Source: Treponema sp. (GTDB taxonomy: Bacteria; Spirochaetota; Spirochaetia; Treponematales; Breznakiellaceae). From it: a stretch of DNA of 64,000 nucleotides. The position numbers and the translations under genes are program-made. The notes under the pieces are model-generated. The model was not told the DNA's origin. It searched no databases and was given only the letters and a program-made list of their open reading frames with translations. Below are positions 51,730 through 62,651 of the stretch, in pieces. The DNA lies in NCBI GenBank assembly GCA_009780855.1, contig WQZG01000004.1:1-64000 (forward strand), written 5' to 3'. Positions within the stretch are counted from its first letter, which is position 1. Every line of letters begins with the position of its first letter.

Positions 51730-53144
51730 TACCAATGGTTGTATTGGCCGGAAGGCCCAATGTCGGCAAATCAACTTTATTTAACAGGCTCCTGCATAAA
51801 CGAAGGGCAATTACCGATCCGACGCCGGGCGTAACCCGCGATCCGATCAGCGCGGAAACACTGATCCGGGATGTAAAAATAAAACTTGTTGATACCGGCG
51901 GTTTTAAACTTGACAGGGACAGCAGCCCGGAAGGCTCCCTTGAGGCCGCAGTCGTAGAGCGGACCCTGGAGACAATAAAACAGGCCGACCTGATCATCCT
52001 AATCCTGGAAGCCGGCGAAGTAACAGCGGAGGACGAAGAATTTATCGGCCTGCTGCGTCCGTATCAAAAAAAACTTTTGCCCGTTGTAAACAAATGCGAA
52101 GGCGGCCGCAGAGAAGCCGACGCGTGGAACCTCCTGTCATTAGGTTTTGAAAAAATCCTGATGATTTCCGCAGAGCACGGCGACAATATAGGAGACCTGG
52201 AAGACACTATAGCAAGCCGTCTGGCAAAATATAAAATTTCCGGTTCCGCAAATAATCCGGATTCACAATCCGGTATTCCCAATTTTATCCGTATAGCGCT
52301 GCTTGGCAAACCAAACACGGGCAAATCCACCCTTTCCAACAGGCTCACAGCCTCAGCCGCTTCGATTGTTACCGATATTCCCGGTACGACCCGCGATGTC
52401 GTGGAAGGAACTTTTTCCTGGAAAAACAGGAACTTTTTGGTACTTGATACGGCAGGAATCCGGCGCAAAACCAAAGTTACAGAAAATATCGAATACTACT
52501 CGGTTAACCGCGCCATTAAAACAATTGATGAAGCGGAAATTGTCTTTTTGATAATTGACGCGCAGGAAGGCCTTACAGATCAGGACAAAAAGATCGCCGC
52601 GCTCGCGCACGAAAAGGGCCGCGGGATAATTCTTATTCTCAATAAATGGGACGCGATGCCCCAGATTAAAAACGCCTTTGCAGCCGCGGAGGACAGGGTG
52701 CGATTTCTTTTCCCCAAAATGGAATACGCCCCGGTGATAGGCATCAGCGCCAGGGACGGAACAAATACCGACAAACTGCTGGACATTGCAATCCGCATGT
52801 ACGGCCAGCTTAACCGCCGCATAGAAACCGCAGAACTCAACCGGGCAGTGGAAAGATGGATGGCCGAATACCCGCCGCCGGTCGGCAGGCAGACACATTT
52901 TAAGATTCGGTACGCGGTTCAATTATCAGCCAATCCGGTAAAGTTCGTGTTTTTTGTCTCCCGCAAACAGGCTGTTACCGAACCGTATACAGCTTATCTG
53001 CGCAACAGGGTACGGAAAGATCTTGGATTTTCTTTAATACCGGTTGAGATAGAAATAAGGGCGTCGTCCGACAAAGCCGATCCCAACAGGGCCAATTACA
53101 ATAAAACCAATTCCGGCAGGGCCTCAAGATTCAGGCGGAATTAA
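51726..53144 (+). CDS. der: Ribosome biogenesis GTPase Der (EngA)
   Basis: A 472-residue tandem GTPase. G1 motifs are GRPNVGKSTLFNRL and GKPNTGKSTLSNRL; G3 motifs DTGG and DTAG; G4 NKCE and NKWD. A KH-like C-terminal domain follows, with a short basic, Asn/Ser-rich tail. It acts in 50S subunit maturation. Overlaps the Enzyme I stop by ATGA. Confidence 0.96.
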   Translation: MIPMVVLAGRPNVGKSTLFNRLLHKRRAITDPTPGVTRDPISAETLIRDVKIKLVDTGGFKLDRDSSPEGSLEAAVVERTLETIKQADLIILILEAGEVTAEDEEFIGLLRPYQKKLLPVVNKCEGGRREADAWNLLSLGFEKILMISAEHGDNIGDLEDTIASRLAKYKISGSANNPDSQSGIPNFIRIALLGKPNTGKSTLSNRLTASAASIVTDIPGTTRDVVEGTFSWKNRNFLVLDTAGIRRKTKVTENIEYYSVNRAIKTIDEAEIVFLIIDAQEGLTDQDKKIAALAHEKGRGIILILNKWDAMPQIKNAFAAAEDRVRFLFPKMEYAPVIGISARDGTNTDKLLDIAIRMYGQLNRRIETAELNRAVERWMAEYPPPVGRQTHFKIRYAVQLSANPVKFVFFVSRKQAVTEPYTAYLRNRVRKDLGFSLIPVEIEIRASSDKADPNRANYNKTNSGRASRFRRN

Positions 53145-53146
53145 GA

Positions 53147-53482
53147 ATGGCCGTTTATACCATGACGGGAGTCAGCGAACTGCTTAATGTTAAGCCCCAT
53201 GTGATCCGTTATTGGGAACAGGAGATTCCCCTTATACGGAGCGGAAGGGACACCTACGGCCGCAGGATTTATTCCGGCAGGGATCTGCAGATTTTGCTAA
53301 GGCTGCGGCACCTGCTTTATAACCGCAGGTTTACCCTGGAAGGCGCAAAAGAAGAACTGTACCGGGAAATGACAGGAAGCGATCAGGATTTACACAGCCG
53401 GATTTCCCAGCTGCGTTCCGAGCTTCTCCATATTTATTTCTTACTGAAAGAAAAGAATGATGAATCTGTTCCAGCCTCTTGA
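53147..53482 (+). CDS. MerR-family transcriptional regulator
   Basis: A 111-residue MerR protein. The winged-helix region is MTGVSELLNVKPHVIRYWEQEIPLIR, followed by YSGRDLQILLRLRHLLYNRRF and a short coiled coil. There is no effector domain beyond the dimer helix, like the small MerR-type proteins near der and rRNA methyltransferase genes. It starts 2 nt after der. Confidence 0.88.
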   Translation: MAVYTMTGVSELLNVKPHVIRYWEQEIPLIRSGRDTYGRRIYSGRDLQILLRLRHLLYNRRFTLEGAKEELYREMTGSDQDLHSRISQLRSELLHIYFLLKEKNDESVPAS

Positions 53483-54755
53483 ACCTAAAACCAGCGCGCT
53501 TCTTGACGGACTCCTTAATACTGTTGAAAAAACATTCCCGCTGCCCCGCCGTTTTGCCGGCGGCCTCCCAATGGATATAAGGGATCTGTCATCGCTGTTC
53601 ACATCAAACCGCAGCGAACGCGGACATTCATACCTTGGTAAACCAAATCTGCTTTCAGCATACCTCAGATACTTCCTGCCGTGGAATGTGTTCAGACTCT
53701 GCAGACTCCTGGAGTCCATTCCCCTGGAATTAAAAGACGGAGACCTGGTTTTTGACATCGGTTCTGGTCCGCTCACATTGACAATCGCGCTCTGGATTTG
53801 CCGGCCGGATCTCCGCGATATGTCCCTGCGTTTTGTGTGTCTTGACCGGACTCCGGCTGTTCTTGAGGCGGGGAAAAAACTATTCGCGGCCCTTGCCGGA
53901 AAAAATAAATGGGAAATAGCAGCCATAAAAGGTGAACTGATAAAAAATAATTTTAAAATAAAGACCAACGGCAAAGCCGTTTTTATTCATCCTTCAAAAA
54001 TATTAAGAGGCAAAAGCGCGGCCCTTGTTACGGCCATTAATGTATTCAACGAAATTTATTGGGACTTTTCCCCGGCAGATTCTGAAGGGCAAAAAACCAT
54101 AACCGTACAGGCAGCCTCGGTTCTTGCCTCCTGCGCTGGAACCAATGACAGCCGCGTACTGGTTGTGGAACCCGGTATTCCGCGCTCCGGCGAATTTATT
54201 ACCGGCCTGCGATCCACTCTTGCCCGGGATGGATTTAAAATTTATGCTCCGTGTTTACACATGGAAGCCTGTCCTTTCCCGGGCGGTATGTTAAAGGGGA
54301 AAAAGGCCAAATGGTGCCACTTCCCGTTTGATACAGATGACGCCCCGCAAAAGCTGCAAAAGCTGTCGGACTCCGCCGGTATACCAAAGGAGAGGGCAGT
54401 CCTAAGTTTTTTATATGCCGGGAAAATTGAGGAAACCGAAAAAACCGGTAAAAATCCGGCGGCCAAAAAAATGCCCGGAGATTCAGGCCGGCAAACCGGC
54501 GCGTTAACAGACGCCAAACTGCCGGTCAGAATTTTATCAGATCCCTTCCCGGCAGGCAGACTTGAAGGCCCACGTACATTGTACGCGGGGCGAACATTAT
54601 ACGCGAGGTATGCGTGTTCGGTAAAAGGAGCGGTCATGGTAACAGCCCCGGCCGATAAAATAAATTTTATGTACCCCGGCGATATTATTAAAGTAAGATT
54701 AACCGGTAGAATAGATGAAAAAAGCGGCGCGCTAAACGGAGAACCGGAATTATGA
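53457..54755 (+). CDS. Rsm22-like rRNA methyltransferase family protein
   Basis: A 432-residue protein resembling Rsm22-type methyltransferases associated with small-subunit rRNA. AYLRYFLPWNVFR is followed by the SAM motif VFDIGSGPLTLTIAL. A Cys pattern (CLHMEACPFPG then KWCHFPF) fits the Fe-S-binding motif of Rsm22 proteins. A low-complexity region (EETEKTGKNPAAKKM) precedes a C-terminal OB-like segment. It overlaps the MerR gene by 26 nt. Confidence 0.8.
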   Translation: MMNLFQPLEPKTSALLDGLLNTVEKTFPLPRRFAGGLPMDIRDLSSLFTSNRSERGHSYLGKPNLLSAYLRYFLPWNVFRLCRLLESIPLELKDGDLVFDIGSGPLTLTIALWICRPDLRDMSLRFVCLDRTPAVLEAGKKLFAALAGKNKWEIAAIKGELIKNNFKIKTNGKAVFIHPSKILRGKSAALVTAINVFNEIYWDFSPADSEGQKTITVQAASVLASCAGTNDSRVLVVEPGIPRSGEFITGLRSTLARDGFKIYAPCLHMEACPFPGGMLKGKKAKWCHFPFDTDDAPQKLQKLSDSAGIPKERAVLSFLYAGKIEETEKTGKNPAAKKMPGDSGRQTGALTDAKLPVRILSDPFPAGRLEGPRTLYAGRTLYARYACSVKGAVMVTAPADKINFMYPGDIIKVRLTGRIDEKSGALNGEPEL

Positions 54756-55678
54756 AACATACCGGCAGATTTTTTTTATTCGATTTTTTTTTAATAATAA
54801 TGCTTTTAACAATATTGTTTTCCTGTTCAAAGAAAACAGCCAAACCTGCTGCGGATATCGAGGCAGCCGCTGGTTTTAAAATGGTATCTGATATTCAAAC
54901 AACCGCGGGCAAAAAAACGGAAACCGTGAGAGAAAATTTTATTGACGATTACTGGAGCCCGACTATCGAAATGGCCGGACTGCCGGATTCGTTGAGGGAT
55001 AAAATATTGGCGTATCTTGTGCAGGGGCCGGATTTTGCGATGGAACTTGTAACGCTTTTGGATTTGGATCCCGGCCTTACTCTCTTGGTGGACAAACAGC
55101 ACAGTCTGGAAAGAGATTACGTTCCCGCAGATTTGGTCGAATTAAAAGCCGGCCAATACAGGGTAAGCAGAGCAGGCCTGATGCTCCGCCAACCGGCGGC
55201 GGAATCCCTGGCTGCAATGGCCGCGGCTGCGCGGCTGGACGGAGTTGTACTTGAAGCCGCCTCAACTTATCGTTCCTACGATTACCAGGAAGAAGTTTAT
55301 AACCGCAACATCCGCGAGCTGGGGCAGCAGCAGGCGGACAGGGAATCAGCAAAACCGGGGAAAAGCCAGCATCAGCTTGGCCTGGCTGTTGATTTTTACC
55401 CGATTGACGACGCTTTTGCGCAGACCCCGGCTTCGGCATGGCTGCAAAAAAACGCTGCCCAATTCGGATGGTCTTTATCGTTTCCGCAGAACCTTGAAGA
55501 GGTAACCGGTTACCGCTGGGAAAGCTGGCACTACCGTTACCTGGGCCCCGAACTGGCGGATTTTGTTAATAAATATTTTGACGGCATCCAGCAATACGCC
55601 ATGCAATTTATAAACGCGTGGAAATTACAGTCAGGCGGCACTGTCAATCAGGCAGCTCTGAACATCAGACAGCCCTGA
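54752..55678 (+). CDS. VanY-type D-Ala-D-Ala carboxypeptidase lipoprotein
   Basis: A 308-residue M15 metallopeptidase. The signal ends in ILFSC, a lipobox at Cys26. Zinc motifs are SQHQLGLAVDF (SxHxxGxAxD) and WESWHYRYLG, with the catalytic Glu before the WHYR His. It trims peptidoglycan stem peptides in the periplasm. Overlaps the Rsm22-like gene by 4 nt. Confidence 0.92.
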   Translation: MKHTGRFFLFDFFLIIMLLTILFSCSKKTAKPAADIEAAAGFKMVSDIQTTAGKKTETVRENFIDDYWSPTIEMAGLPDSLRDKILAYLVQGPDFAMELVTLLDLDPGLTLLVDKQHSLERDYVPADLVELKAGQYRVSRAGLMLRQPAAESLAAMAAAARLDGVVLEAASTYRSYDYQEEVYNRNIRELGQQQADRESAKPGKSQHQLGLAVDFYPIDDAFAQTPASAWLQKNAAQFGWSLSFPQNLEEVTGYRWESWHYRYLGPELADFVNKYFDGIQQYAMQFINAWKLQSGGTVNQAALNIRQP

Positions 55679-56681
55679 ACCGCGCGGAATAATCCCTTAG
55701 CCGTTTTAATACTTCAATGGCTTCTTCTTTTGAATCGGCCTTGCCAAGCAGAACGGCCCTGGATCGAAAATCATGATACCCGTTCATGTCCGGTCCCCGC
55801 AGCCATAACGGCGGGCCGTCCCTAAAAAATACCGACGCTTCCCTGGCGGCATTCTCAATGTTATGATGCGGGCTGAAATTAAAAAGTGTTAATCCGGGAA
55901 TGGATTTTAATAAACCCCATTGATGTTTGGCGTCGGCGCAGCAGTGGATCCCGATTTTTCCGCCGTATTGTGCGGAAAGCCTGCAAAGCAAAGGCCAGGC
56001 GAATTCTTTGAATTGCCCGGCGCTAATGGAACCGATTTCATCTTCGGAAAGCGTAATTCCATAGGGCATATAATAGGCAGGATAGTGCGCTATAAATTCT
56101 TTTCCAAAAGTTTTAAACCATAAATCAAGAAACTGGGTAAGAAGCAGGTAAACCATTTCCATTAGATCTTTGACCGCCTGCGGCTCATCGATCATGGCCG
56201 AATAAAAATCGGTTTTATCCCAGATTATCGCGGCAATATCCAGCGGGCTCTGAATATCCGGAAGCTGGATCATTGCCAGGGGCGCAGCTTTCTTTAATTT
56301 TAAACCGAACTCCAGAATCTTCATTAGGGATGAACTCTCCAGTTCCGGTTGTTTTATTTTTAACAAATCATTGGCGCAAAATACACACGGACGGGCATAG
56401 GGATTGGTATCCCCGGGATATAAAACAGGGCAGCCAAAGGCTTCAGCAAAAATATGGGTTCCGGTATTAAGACTGACATGGGGAATCAAATCGTCATCAA
56501 GCCAGTCCAGACTGTCCAGCATTAAGCGGCAGCGGCGTATGTTCCAGTCAAAAAATTCGTTCATATCAGGTGATTTTAGGAACGGCGCTGTTCCATAATC
56601 CTTCTGTTCAATAACCACAGCGGTCCGTTCTTTGCCTTGATACAAATCCAGCCATTTTTGCTTTTTTTTACCAATATCCAT
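55665..56681 (-). CDS. URO-D family protein (stand-alone)
   Basis: A 338-residue URO-D-superfamily protein: FFDWNIRRCRLMLDSLDWLD near the start, HYPAYYMPYGITLSEDEIGS mid-protein, GKIGIHCCADAKHQW with a likely metal-binding His/Cys pair. It differs from the operon copies and lacks HemE hallmarks. It is the fourth URO-D-like gene in the window. Convergent with the peptidase, overlapping by 14 nt. Confidence 0.75.
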   Translation of the reverse strand: MDIGKKKQKWLDLYQGKERTAVVIEQKDYGTAPFLKSPDMNEFFDWNIRRCRLMLDSLDWLDDDLIPHVSLNTGTHIFAEAFGCPVLYPGDTNPYARPCVFCANDLLKIKQPELESSSLMKILEFGLKLKKAAPLAMIQLPDIQSPLDIAAIIWDKTDFYSAMIDEPQAVKDLMEMVYLLLTQFLDLWFKTFGKEFIAHYPAYYMPYGITLSEDEIGSISAGQFKEFAWPLLCRLSAQYGGKIGIHCCADAKHQWGLLKSIPGLTLFNFSPHHNIENAAREASVFFRDGPPLWLRGPDMNGYHDFRSRAVLLGKADSKEEAIEVLKRLRDYSARFRAV

Positions 56682-56771
56682 AAAATCTCCCTGGTTTTAT
56701 AATTAATGTTTGTCTACATTATGGACAGACACTAATTATACAAAAATTTTAATAAAAAATCAATTTTGTAC

Positions 56772-56800
56772 TTGATCATACGCTGTATATGGTGTATGCT
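56772..56800 (+). promoter_or_regulatory. nrdJ promoter
   Basis: TTGATC (56772-56777) and TATGCT (56795-56800) are 17 nt apart, about 40 nt upstream of the nrdJ ATG. A candidate NrdR box fills the spacer. Confidence 0.6.
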
Positions 56801-56826
56801 GAAAAAAAACACGCTATATATAAAGG
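56780..56826. promoter_or_regulatory. Tandem NrdR-box candidates
   Basis: ACGCTGTATATGGTGT (56780-56795) and ACGCTATATATAAAGG (56811-56826) both resemble the NrdR palindrome (ACACTATATATAGTGT type), the first more closely. They start exactly 31 bp apart, the three-turn spacing of known NrdR box pairs. The first lies between -35 and -10, the second downstream, so repression is expected. Confidence 0.6.
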
Positions 56827-56839
56827 ATTTGGGAAAATA

Positions 56840-59800
56840 ATGAAAATCGACCGCCTGTTTACCGGGCCCAAAACGGGACCCTACAAGGATATAGTCTGGG
56901 AAAAAAGAAAGAGCGAAATCCGCAACCCTGACGGCAGAACCATTTTCTCGGAAGAAACTGTAATTGTTCCGTCCTCCTGGAGCCAGATTGCCGCAGACAT
57001 TATAGCACAAAAATACTTCAGAAAAGCCGGAGTACCGTCTGAAAAAATCTACGAATGGAAAAAATGGGCCTGTGCAGATGGTTCATCTGATCCGTCGGCT
57101 CCTGCTGATCTAAGAGATCCGCAGGATCTCACGGACCCGGGAAATGTCCTGCCTGCCGACGGCGCCGAGCACGATGCCCGCCAGGTATTCCATCGTCTGG
57201 CCTATACCTGGATGGAATGGGGCAAAAAGAACAATTATTTTGATTCACCGGAAGACGAAAAAGCTTTTTATGACGAGACCTGTTACATGCTGGCCCGCCA
57301 GATGGCCGCGCCCAACAGTCCGCAGTGGTTTAACACCGGACTGTATTCAGTATACGGAATAGACGGTCCGGCCCAGGGCCATTTTTATTTCGATCCGGCA
57401 CAAGGCAAAGTGGTAAAATCCGACAGCGCCTACAAGAGGCCTCAGCCGCATGCGTGTCTCCCGGCGCACTCTCTTATCAGTACGCCAAAAGGACTAATTT
57501 CCATAAGCGAACTGGTTAAGAAGAATGCATCCGGAACAGAAGTATTTGATAAAGACGGTATTACAAAAATAATAGCGGTCAAAGAAAACGGCATAAAGCC
57601 TGTAATCAGGGTAGTACTTAAAAATGGCAACAGCCTGGAAGCTACTCCGGATCATCTTGTTCTGGCATTTGACGGCGAAGAAGAATTTTCAAAAGAACCA
57701 AAATGGATTGAAGCAGGTAAATTGCATAACGGAATGAAACTTATGCAGATAACCGGTACCGCAGTTAATCCCGCGTTAAATTGCACAGAATTGGAAGTAA
57801 GTGAGGCAATTCTTGCAGGCTGGCTGAGCGGAGACGGATTTGCCGGACAATACAACGGAACCAATACTTCCTGGACTATTGAATTTATGACAGCAGGCGA
57901 TGATGAATATAATTATCTGATGCCGCATATTCAGAATGTATTCCGGGATATTCATTATCATGTGTCATCAGTTGAAACCAAAAACGAAACGCTTAATCTG
58001 CGGCGGATAAGACTGTACGGAAAAAAACTCCAGCCTTTTATAGAAAAATATGAGGCTGATAAACGCGGCCTTGATATTAAGATTCCCGATATAATATTAC
58101 AGGGCGGCAAAGAAATTGCGGCTGCGTATCTGCGCTCCCTTTTCCAGGCTGACGCAACTGTCCGCAGCCACAAGGGAAATAATGATTCATATGATGTTGT
58201 TTTAGGCAGCATATCAATTGATCTTATCCACAATGCGCAGCAGCTTCTTGCAAATCTTGGTATATACAGCCGTATTTCGTTATGCGCGGATTCGCGGGAA
58301 GACCGTCATGTTTATTATCAGCTGATAATTGCATATAAGAGTGAAAGAAAAAAATTCCAGGGCATGATTGGTTTTATATCGGAAGAGAAACAAATAAAAC
58401 TTTCAGACTCGCTGCAAACAGATATACGCGGGAAAATAATTCCGGCTGTTCGTTATGAACAGGTTGTCAGACTTGAATATCTTGGTGAAATGCCGGTTTA
58501 TGATATCCAGACTCAAAGCGGAAATTTCCTGGCAGGCAATATCGTAGTTCACAATTGCTTTATCCTCTCGCTCAAGGACGATCTGGTAAATGAAGGCGGG
58601 ATAATGGATCTGGTCACGCGCGAGGCAAGGCTGTTTAAATACGGCTCCGGCACAGGATCAAATTTTTCCGCGATAAGGGGCCTTAACGAAAAACTCTCCG
58701 GCGGCGGGGTTTCATCGGGGCTGCTGTCCTTCCTAAAAATCGGCGACAGGTCTGCGTCGGCAATCAAGAGCGGGGGTACTACGCGGCGCGCGGCAAAGAT
58801 GCTGACTCTGGACGCGGATCATCCGGATGTGGAAAAATATATTGCCTGGAAACAGGAAGAAGAACACAAGGTAGCTTCGATGGTCACCGGTTCCAGGACA
58901 ATAAAAAAACATATCGAGGGAATCAAAAAAGCGCTTGCGGCATTTAGGGGGCCGGAGGCGGATAAATTTAACGCAAATAAAAATTACGATCTTGCCTCTG
59001 CCCTGCGCAGCGCGCTTACGGATAATATTCCTTCATCGTATATTTACCAGATATTGAGAAGACTGGAACAGGGCGACACAAAAATCAATCCGGCAGTTTT
59101 TTCAACAGCCTGGGATGATGAGGCATACAATACGGTTTCCGGCCAGTCTTCGAACAACAGCCTCCGCCTTACCGATGAATTTATGAAAGCGGTTCTGGAG
59201 GACAAGGAATGGAACCTTACCACCCGCATAACCGGAGAGACCGTAAAAACACTAAAGGCCAGAGAAATATGGGACAAGACAGCGCAGTCGGCCTGGGCCT
59301 GCGCGGATCCCGGCCTGCAGTTCCACACCACTATCAACGACTGGCATACCTGTCCGGCCGGAGGCGAGATACGGGCTTCCAATCCGTGTTCGGAGTATAT
59401 GTTCCTCGACGATACGGCCTGCAATCTGGCTTCGATTAACCTGTCGCTTTTTTACAGCAGCGAAACTAAAAAATTTGACGTGCAGGCGTATCTCCACGCG
59501 ATAAGAATATGGACAACCATTCTTGAAATATCGGTGGTCATGGCCCAGTTCCCGTCATCAAAAATCGCAGAGCTGTCCTACGAATACCGCACACTTGGTC
59601 TCGGTTACGCAAACCTGGGCAGCCTGCTGATGATCATGGGCCTGCCCTATGATTCGCCTGAAGGCCGCGCGATCGCGGCTTCGCTTACCGCCATGCTTAC
59701 AGGAGAAGCGTATACCCAGTCGGCGCGCATGGCTGCCGGGCTCGGCACATTCGCGCGCTTTGATGAGAACAGGGAAGCAATGCTGCGTGTAATACGGAAC

Positions 59801-61456
59801 CACCGCAGGGCATGCTTCAATAGTCCGGTAAAAGAATACGAAAAACTCCATACAATTCCGCAGGGCATTGACCAGGAAAAATGTCCGGCATATCTGCTTG
59901 ACGCGGCAAAACAAACCTGGGATACCGCCCTCCGGCTTGGCGAAGAACACGGGTACCGCAACGCGCAGGTTACTGCCATAGCGCCTACCGGAACCATAGG
60001 CCTCCTTATGGACTGCGATACTACAGGAGTCGAACCGGACTTCGCACTGGTAAAATTCAAGAAGCTCGCCGGAGGCGGTTATTTTAAAATCATAAACCAG
60101 TCGGTGCCGCCGGCTCTTAAGGCCCTGGGTTATAAAGATTCAGAAATTGAAAGAATTGTCTGCTACGCGACCGGACATAAAACTTTCGCGACTTCCCCGG
60201 TAATCAACAGCGAGAGCCTGGCCTCAAAAGGTTTTAGCCCGGAAAATATTAACGCGGCGGAAGCCGCTGTCGCCTCGGCAATGAATCTGGAAAGCGTTTT
60301 TAATCCGTGGATTTTGGGGAAAGAATTTTTTGAAAAGAAACTTAAAATTCCTGAGGCAACCTACTCAACACCCGGGTTCAGCCTTTTAAGGGCTCTGGAC
60401 TTTAGCGCGGAAGAAATTGAAAAGGCGGAAACCTATACCTGCGGAACCATGGGTCTTGAGGGAGCTCCGGTTTTAAAGAAGGAACACCACGCTGTTTTTG
60501 ACACTGCGACGCCTTCGGGAAAAAACGGGAAGCGCTCGATTCCATGGACAGCTCATGTAGACATGATGGCCGCTGTACAGCCTTTTGTTACCGGGGCAAT
60601 TTCAAAAACCATAAATATGCCCAATTCGGCAAATTACGAAGATGTAAAGGGCGCCTACATTATGGCCTGGAAAAAAGCGCTCAAGGCAGTAGCGCTGTAC
60701 AGGGATGGTTCCAAACTCTCGCAGCCGCTGTCTTCCTTTGCTCCGGGCACAGACCCGCTCGCGGATACAATCCTGGGAGTGGAACATGATTTAAATTACG
60801 GTTACACCCCGGGAGTCAGTCCGGACAGGAGAAAGAGCCGGGTAAGGGGCGAGCGTAAGTCCCTGCCAAACAGGCGCATCGGTTATACGCAGAAAGTTAA
60901 AATCGGCGGACATTCGATTTTTACACGGACCGGCGAATACGAAGACGGCAAGCTTGGGGAAATTTTTGTTGATATGCAGAAGGAAGGCTCTGCCTTCCGC
61001 ACCTTACTCAACAGTTTTGCCATAGCCGTTTCCCTGGGGCTCCAGTACGGAGTGCCGCTGGAAAAATACGTTGAACAGTTTACGTTTATCCGGTTTGAAC
61101 CTAACGGCATGGTGCAGGGGCATGAATATGTAAAAATGGCTACCAGCGTCATTGACTATATATTCCGCGACCTGGCGATCAGCTACCTCAAGCGCAGCGA
61201 CCTGGCCCAGGTAAAGCCGGAGGACCTTCTGGCTACCGGAACAAAAAGCAACGGGACAAGCTCCACCCATACGCCTTCTGAACCTGTCATGGAAAATTTT
61301 ATGCAAAAATACGGCCTGGCAAACGCCCAGATACTGGAAGCCAGGATCAAAGGTTACGAAGGCGAGGCCTGCCCCAATTGCGGTTCCTTTACCCTTATTC
61401 GCAACGGAACCTGCATGAAGTGCGATACCTGCGGCGGAACGACAGGCTGCAGCTAA
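56840..61456 (+). CDS. nrdJ: Adenosylcobalamin-dependent ribonucleotide reductase NrdJ with intein
   Basis: A 1538-residue precursor from ATG 56840 ([15 protein letters not shown] upstream); the track's earlier start lacks a ribosome binding site. N-terminal extein residues 1-205 and the C-terminal extein from [10 protein letters not shown] form a class II reductase of about 1171 residues after splicing. The reductase has [27 protein letters not shown] (active-site Cys loop), [13 protein letters not shown] and a Cys-rich C-terminus ([21 protein letters not shown]). It reduces ribonucleotides using adenosylcobalamin. No cobalamin riboswitch is seen; NrdR-like sites precede it. Confidence 0.95.
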   Translation: MKIDRLFTGPKTGPYKDIVWEKRKSEIRNPDGRTIFSEETVIVPSSWSQIAADIIAQKYFRKAGVPSEKIYEWKKWACADGSSDPSAPADLRDPQDLTDPGNVLPADGAEHDARQVFHRLAYTWMEWGKKNNYFDSPEDEKAFYDETCYMLARQMAAPNSPQWFNTGLYSVYGIDGPAQGHFYFDPAQGKVVKSDSAYKRPQPHACLPAHSLISTPKGLISISELVKKNASGTEVFDKDGITKIIAVKENGIKPVIRVVLKNGNSLEATPDHLVLAFDGEEEFSKEPKWIEAGKLHNGMKLMQITGTAVNPALNCTELEVSEAILAGWLSGDGFAGQYNGTNTSWTIEFMTAGDDEYNYLMPHIQNVFRDIHYHVSSVETKNETLNLRRIRLYGKKLQPFIEKYEADKRGLDIKIPDIILQGGKEIAAAYLRSLFQADATVRSHKGNNDSYDVVLGSISIDLIHNAQQLLANLGIYSRISLCADSREDRHVYYQLIIAYKSERKKFQGMIGFISEEKQIKLSDSLQTDIRGKIIPAVRYEQVVRLEYLGEMPVYDIQTQSGNFLAGNIVVHNCFILSLKDDLVNEGGIMDLVTREARLFKYGSGTGSNFSAIRGLNEKLSGGGVSSGLLSFLKIGDRSASAIKSGGTTRRAAKMLTLDADHPDVEKYIAWKQEEEHKVASMVTGSRTIKKHIEGIKKALAAFRGPEADKFNANKNYDLASALRSALTDNIPSSYIYQILRRLEQGDTKINPAVFSTAWDDEAYNTVSGQSSNNSLRLTDEFMKAVLEDKEWNLTTRITGETVKTLKAREIWDKTAQSAWACADPGLQFHTTINDWHTCPAGGEIRASNPCSEYMFLDDTACNLASINLSLFYSSETKKFDVQAYLHAIRIWTTILEISVVMAQFPSSKIAELSYEYRTLGLGYANLGSLLMIMGLPYDSPEGRAIAASLTAMLTGEAYTQSARMAAGLGTFARFDENREAMLRVIRNHRRACFNSPVKEYEKLHTIPQGIDQEKCPAYLLDAAKQTWDTALRLGEEHGYRNAQVTAIAPTGTIGLLMDCDTTGVEPDFALVKFKKLAGGGYFKIINQSVPPALKALGYKDSEIERIVCYATGHKTFATSPVINSESLASKGFSPENINAAEAAVASAMNLESVFNPWILGKEFFEKKLKIPEATYSTPGFSLLRALDFSAEEIEKAETYTCGTMGLEGAPVLKKEHHAVFDTATPSGKNGKRSIPWTAHVDMMAAVQPFVTGAISKTINMPNSANYEDVKGAYIMAWKKALKAVALYRDGSKLSQPLSSFAPGTDPLADTILGVEHDLNYGYTPGVSPDRRKSRVRGERKSLPNRRIGYTQKVKIGGHSIFTRTGEYEDGKLGEIFVDMQKEGSAFRTLLNSFAIAVSLGLQYGVPLEKYVEQFTFIRFEPNGMVQGHEYVKMATSVIDYIFRDLAISYLKRSDLAQVKPEDLLATGTKSNGTSSTHTPSEPVMENFMQKYGLANAQILEARIKGYEGEACPNCGSFTLIRNGTCMKCDTCGGTTGCS
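57455..58555 (+). mobile_element. Intein with LAGLIDADG homing endonuclease in nrdJ
   Basis: A 367-residue in-frame insert (precursor residues 206-572). Block A begins Cys1 ([13 protein letters not shown]); block B has TPDH ([14 protein letters not shown]); DOD endonuclease blocks are [10 protein letters not shown] and [13 protein letters not shown], both with acidic residues; block F/G ends [12 protein letters not shown] followed by extein Cys. Removing it restores QPHA-CFIL, the family sequence. All splicing and nuclease residues look intact. Confidence 0.95.
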
Positions 61457-61496
61457 AAATACCGGCAGGTAATGCATTGATTTAAACGGAGAAATA

Positions 61497-62576
61497 TTGA
61501 CCTACTATGCTACATTCATTCCGGGTCTGCAGGAATTTATCGCGGTTGCAATACGCGAGCGGCTGCCTGATGTTTCAATATTAAAGTTACTGGACGGTGC
61601 TGTAATTTTTAAGACAGGTGTTACTTATGACAGTCTGAATTTTTTTTGCTTTAACAATATTTTCGCATTGATCGATATAGATGAAATTCGTGATAAAAAA
61701 GCTAAATGCGATATAGACGAAATTCACAAATATAATGGCCAGGCGAAGATTGAATTACACATTAAAAAAATTATAAATGCTTTAGACAACCGGAGCCTGG
61801 AAGCAATGCAGGTTATATCAGAAAACAACAATAAAATCCAAAGCTTCCGCCTGGTGTGCTCCGCCGAAAATAAACCGGTTTCGATCAGCGAAAAATCCCG
61901 GCTTGGTATGGAAAAGTTTATAGAAAGAATTTCATCATTGAAGCCGGACCGCAGCAACCCGGACACAGAGTTTTGGTTTTTATACCGCAGCGAAGGTTTT
62001 TGCGTATTCATGAAGCGCCTGACCAATAACCGCGCCGGTGAAAAATCTCTGCACCCAGGAGAGTTAAGTCCGCAGCTGGCCTGGTCCCTTTGCCGAATTG
62101 CGGAACTCAAGCACGGACAAACCGCCTCCGATCCCTTTTGCGGTTACGGTTCTATTCCGCTGGCCGCGTGCAGGCATTTCCCGGTAAAAAAATTTTACGC
62201 AAGCGACCTTGATCCCGCCTGTGTAAAAATTGCCAAATCAAAACCAGGCCTTAAAAATGAACGATGCGAAATTGTTAAAGCCGATTTCCGCTCTGTCCCG
62301 GAATTAATCGGCCAGGGCAGTATTGACGTTATTGTAACCGATCCGCCCTGGGGCCTGTATAAAGAAACCGATGTCCCGCTGCAGCGGCTCTACGATGAAA
62401 TTATCGGTTGTTTTGCGCGTTTATTAAAAGCTGGCGGTACAGCGGTAATTCTTAGCGCGGCGGAGAAGGAAGTGGAAGCCGCAGTCGGAAAAGTCGGGAT
62501 GCTTACGATTAACGGTAAAATACCGGTACTGGTCTCGGGGAAGAAAGCGATTATTTTTAAGCTGGGGAAGGTTTAA
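61497..62576 (+). CDS. THUMP/Trm11-like RNA methyltransferase
   Basis: A 359-residue protein with a divergent N-terminal half (TYYATFIPGLQEF, ferredoxin/THUMP-like). The C-terminal Rossmann methyltransferase carries DPFCGYGSIPLAA, FYASDLDP and the N-6/N-2-type catalytic TDPPWGLY. It resembles the RlmL/Trm11 UPF0020 family. Likely methylates an rRNA or tRNA guanosine. TTG start 61497 follows CGGAGA. Confidence 0.82.
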   Translation: MTYYATFIPGLQEFIAVAIRERLPDVSILKLLDGAVIFKTGVTYDSLNFFCFNNIFALIDIDEIRDKKAKCDIDEIHKYNGQAKIELHIKKIINALDNRSLEAMQVISENNNKIQSFRLVCSAENKPVSISEKSRLGMEKFIERISSLKPDRSNPDTEFWFLYRSEGFCVFMKRLTNNRAGEKSLHPGELSPQLAWSLCRIAELKHGQTASDPFCGYGSIPLAACRHFPVKKFYASDLDPACVKIAKSKPGLKNERCEIVKADFRSVPELIGQGSIDVIVTDPPWGLYKETDVPLQRLYDEIIGCFARLLKAGGTAVILSAAEKEVEAAVGKVGMLTINGKIPVLVSGKKAIIFKLGKV

Positions 62577-62651
62577 TTACGAAAGCTGGCAATGTTAGAT
62601 ATTTAAAAAAAATGCTTGCAAAAAATACAGTTATGGTTTATATTAAAAATG

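Noticed and set aside
56682-56839. Cobalamin riboswitch upstream of nrdJ
   Set aside because: The leader is only about 40 nt from the likely start site and no B12-box-like sequence was seen; NrdR-like sites fit better.
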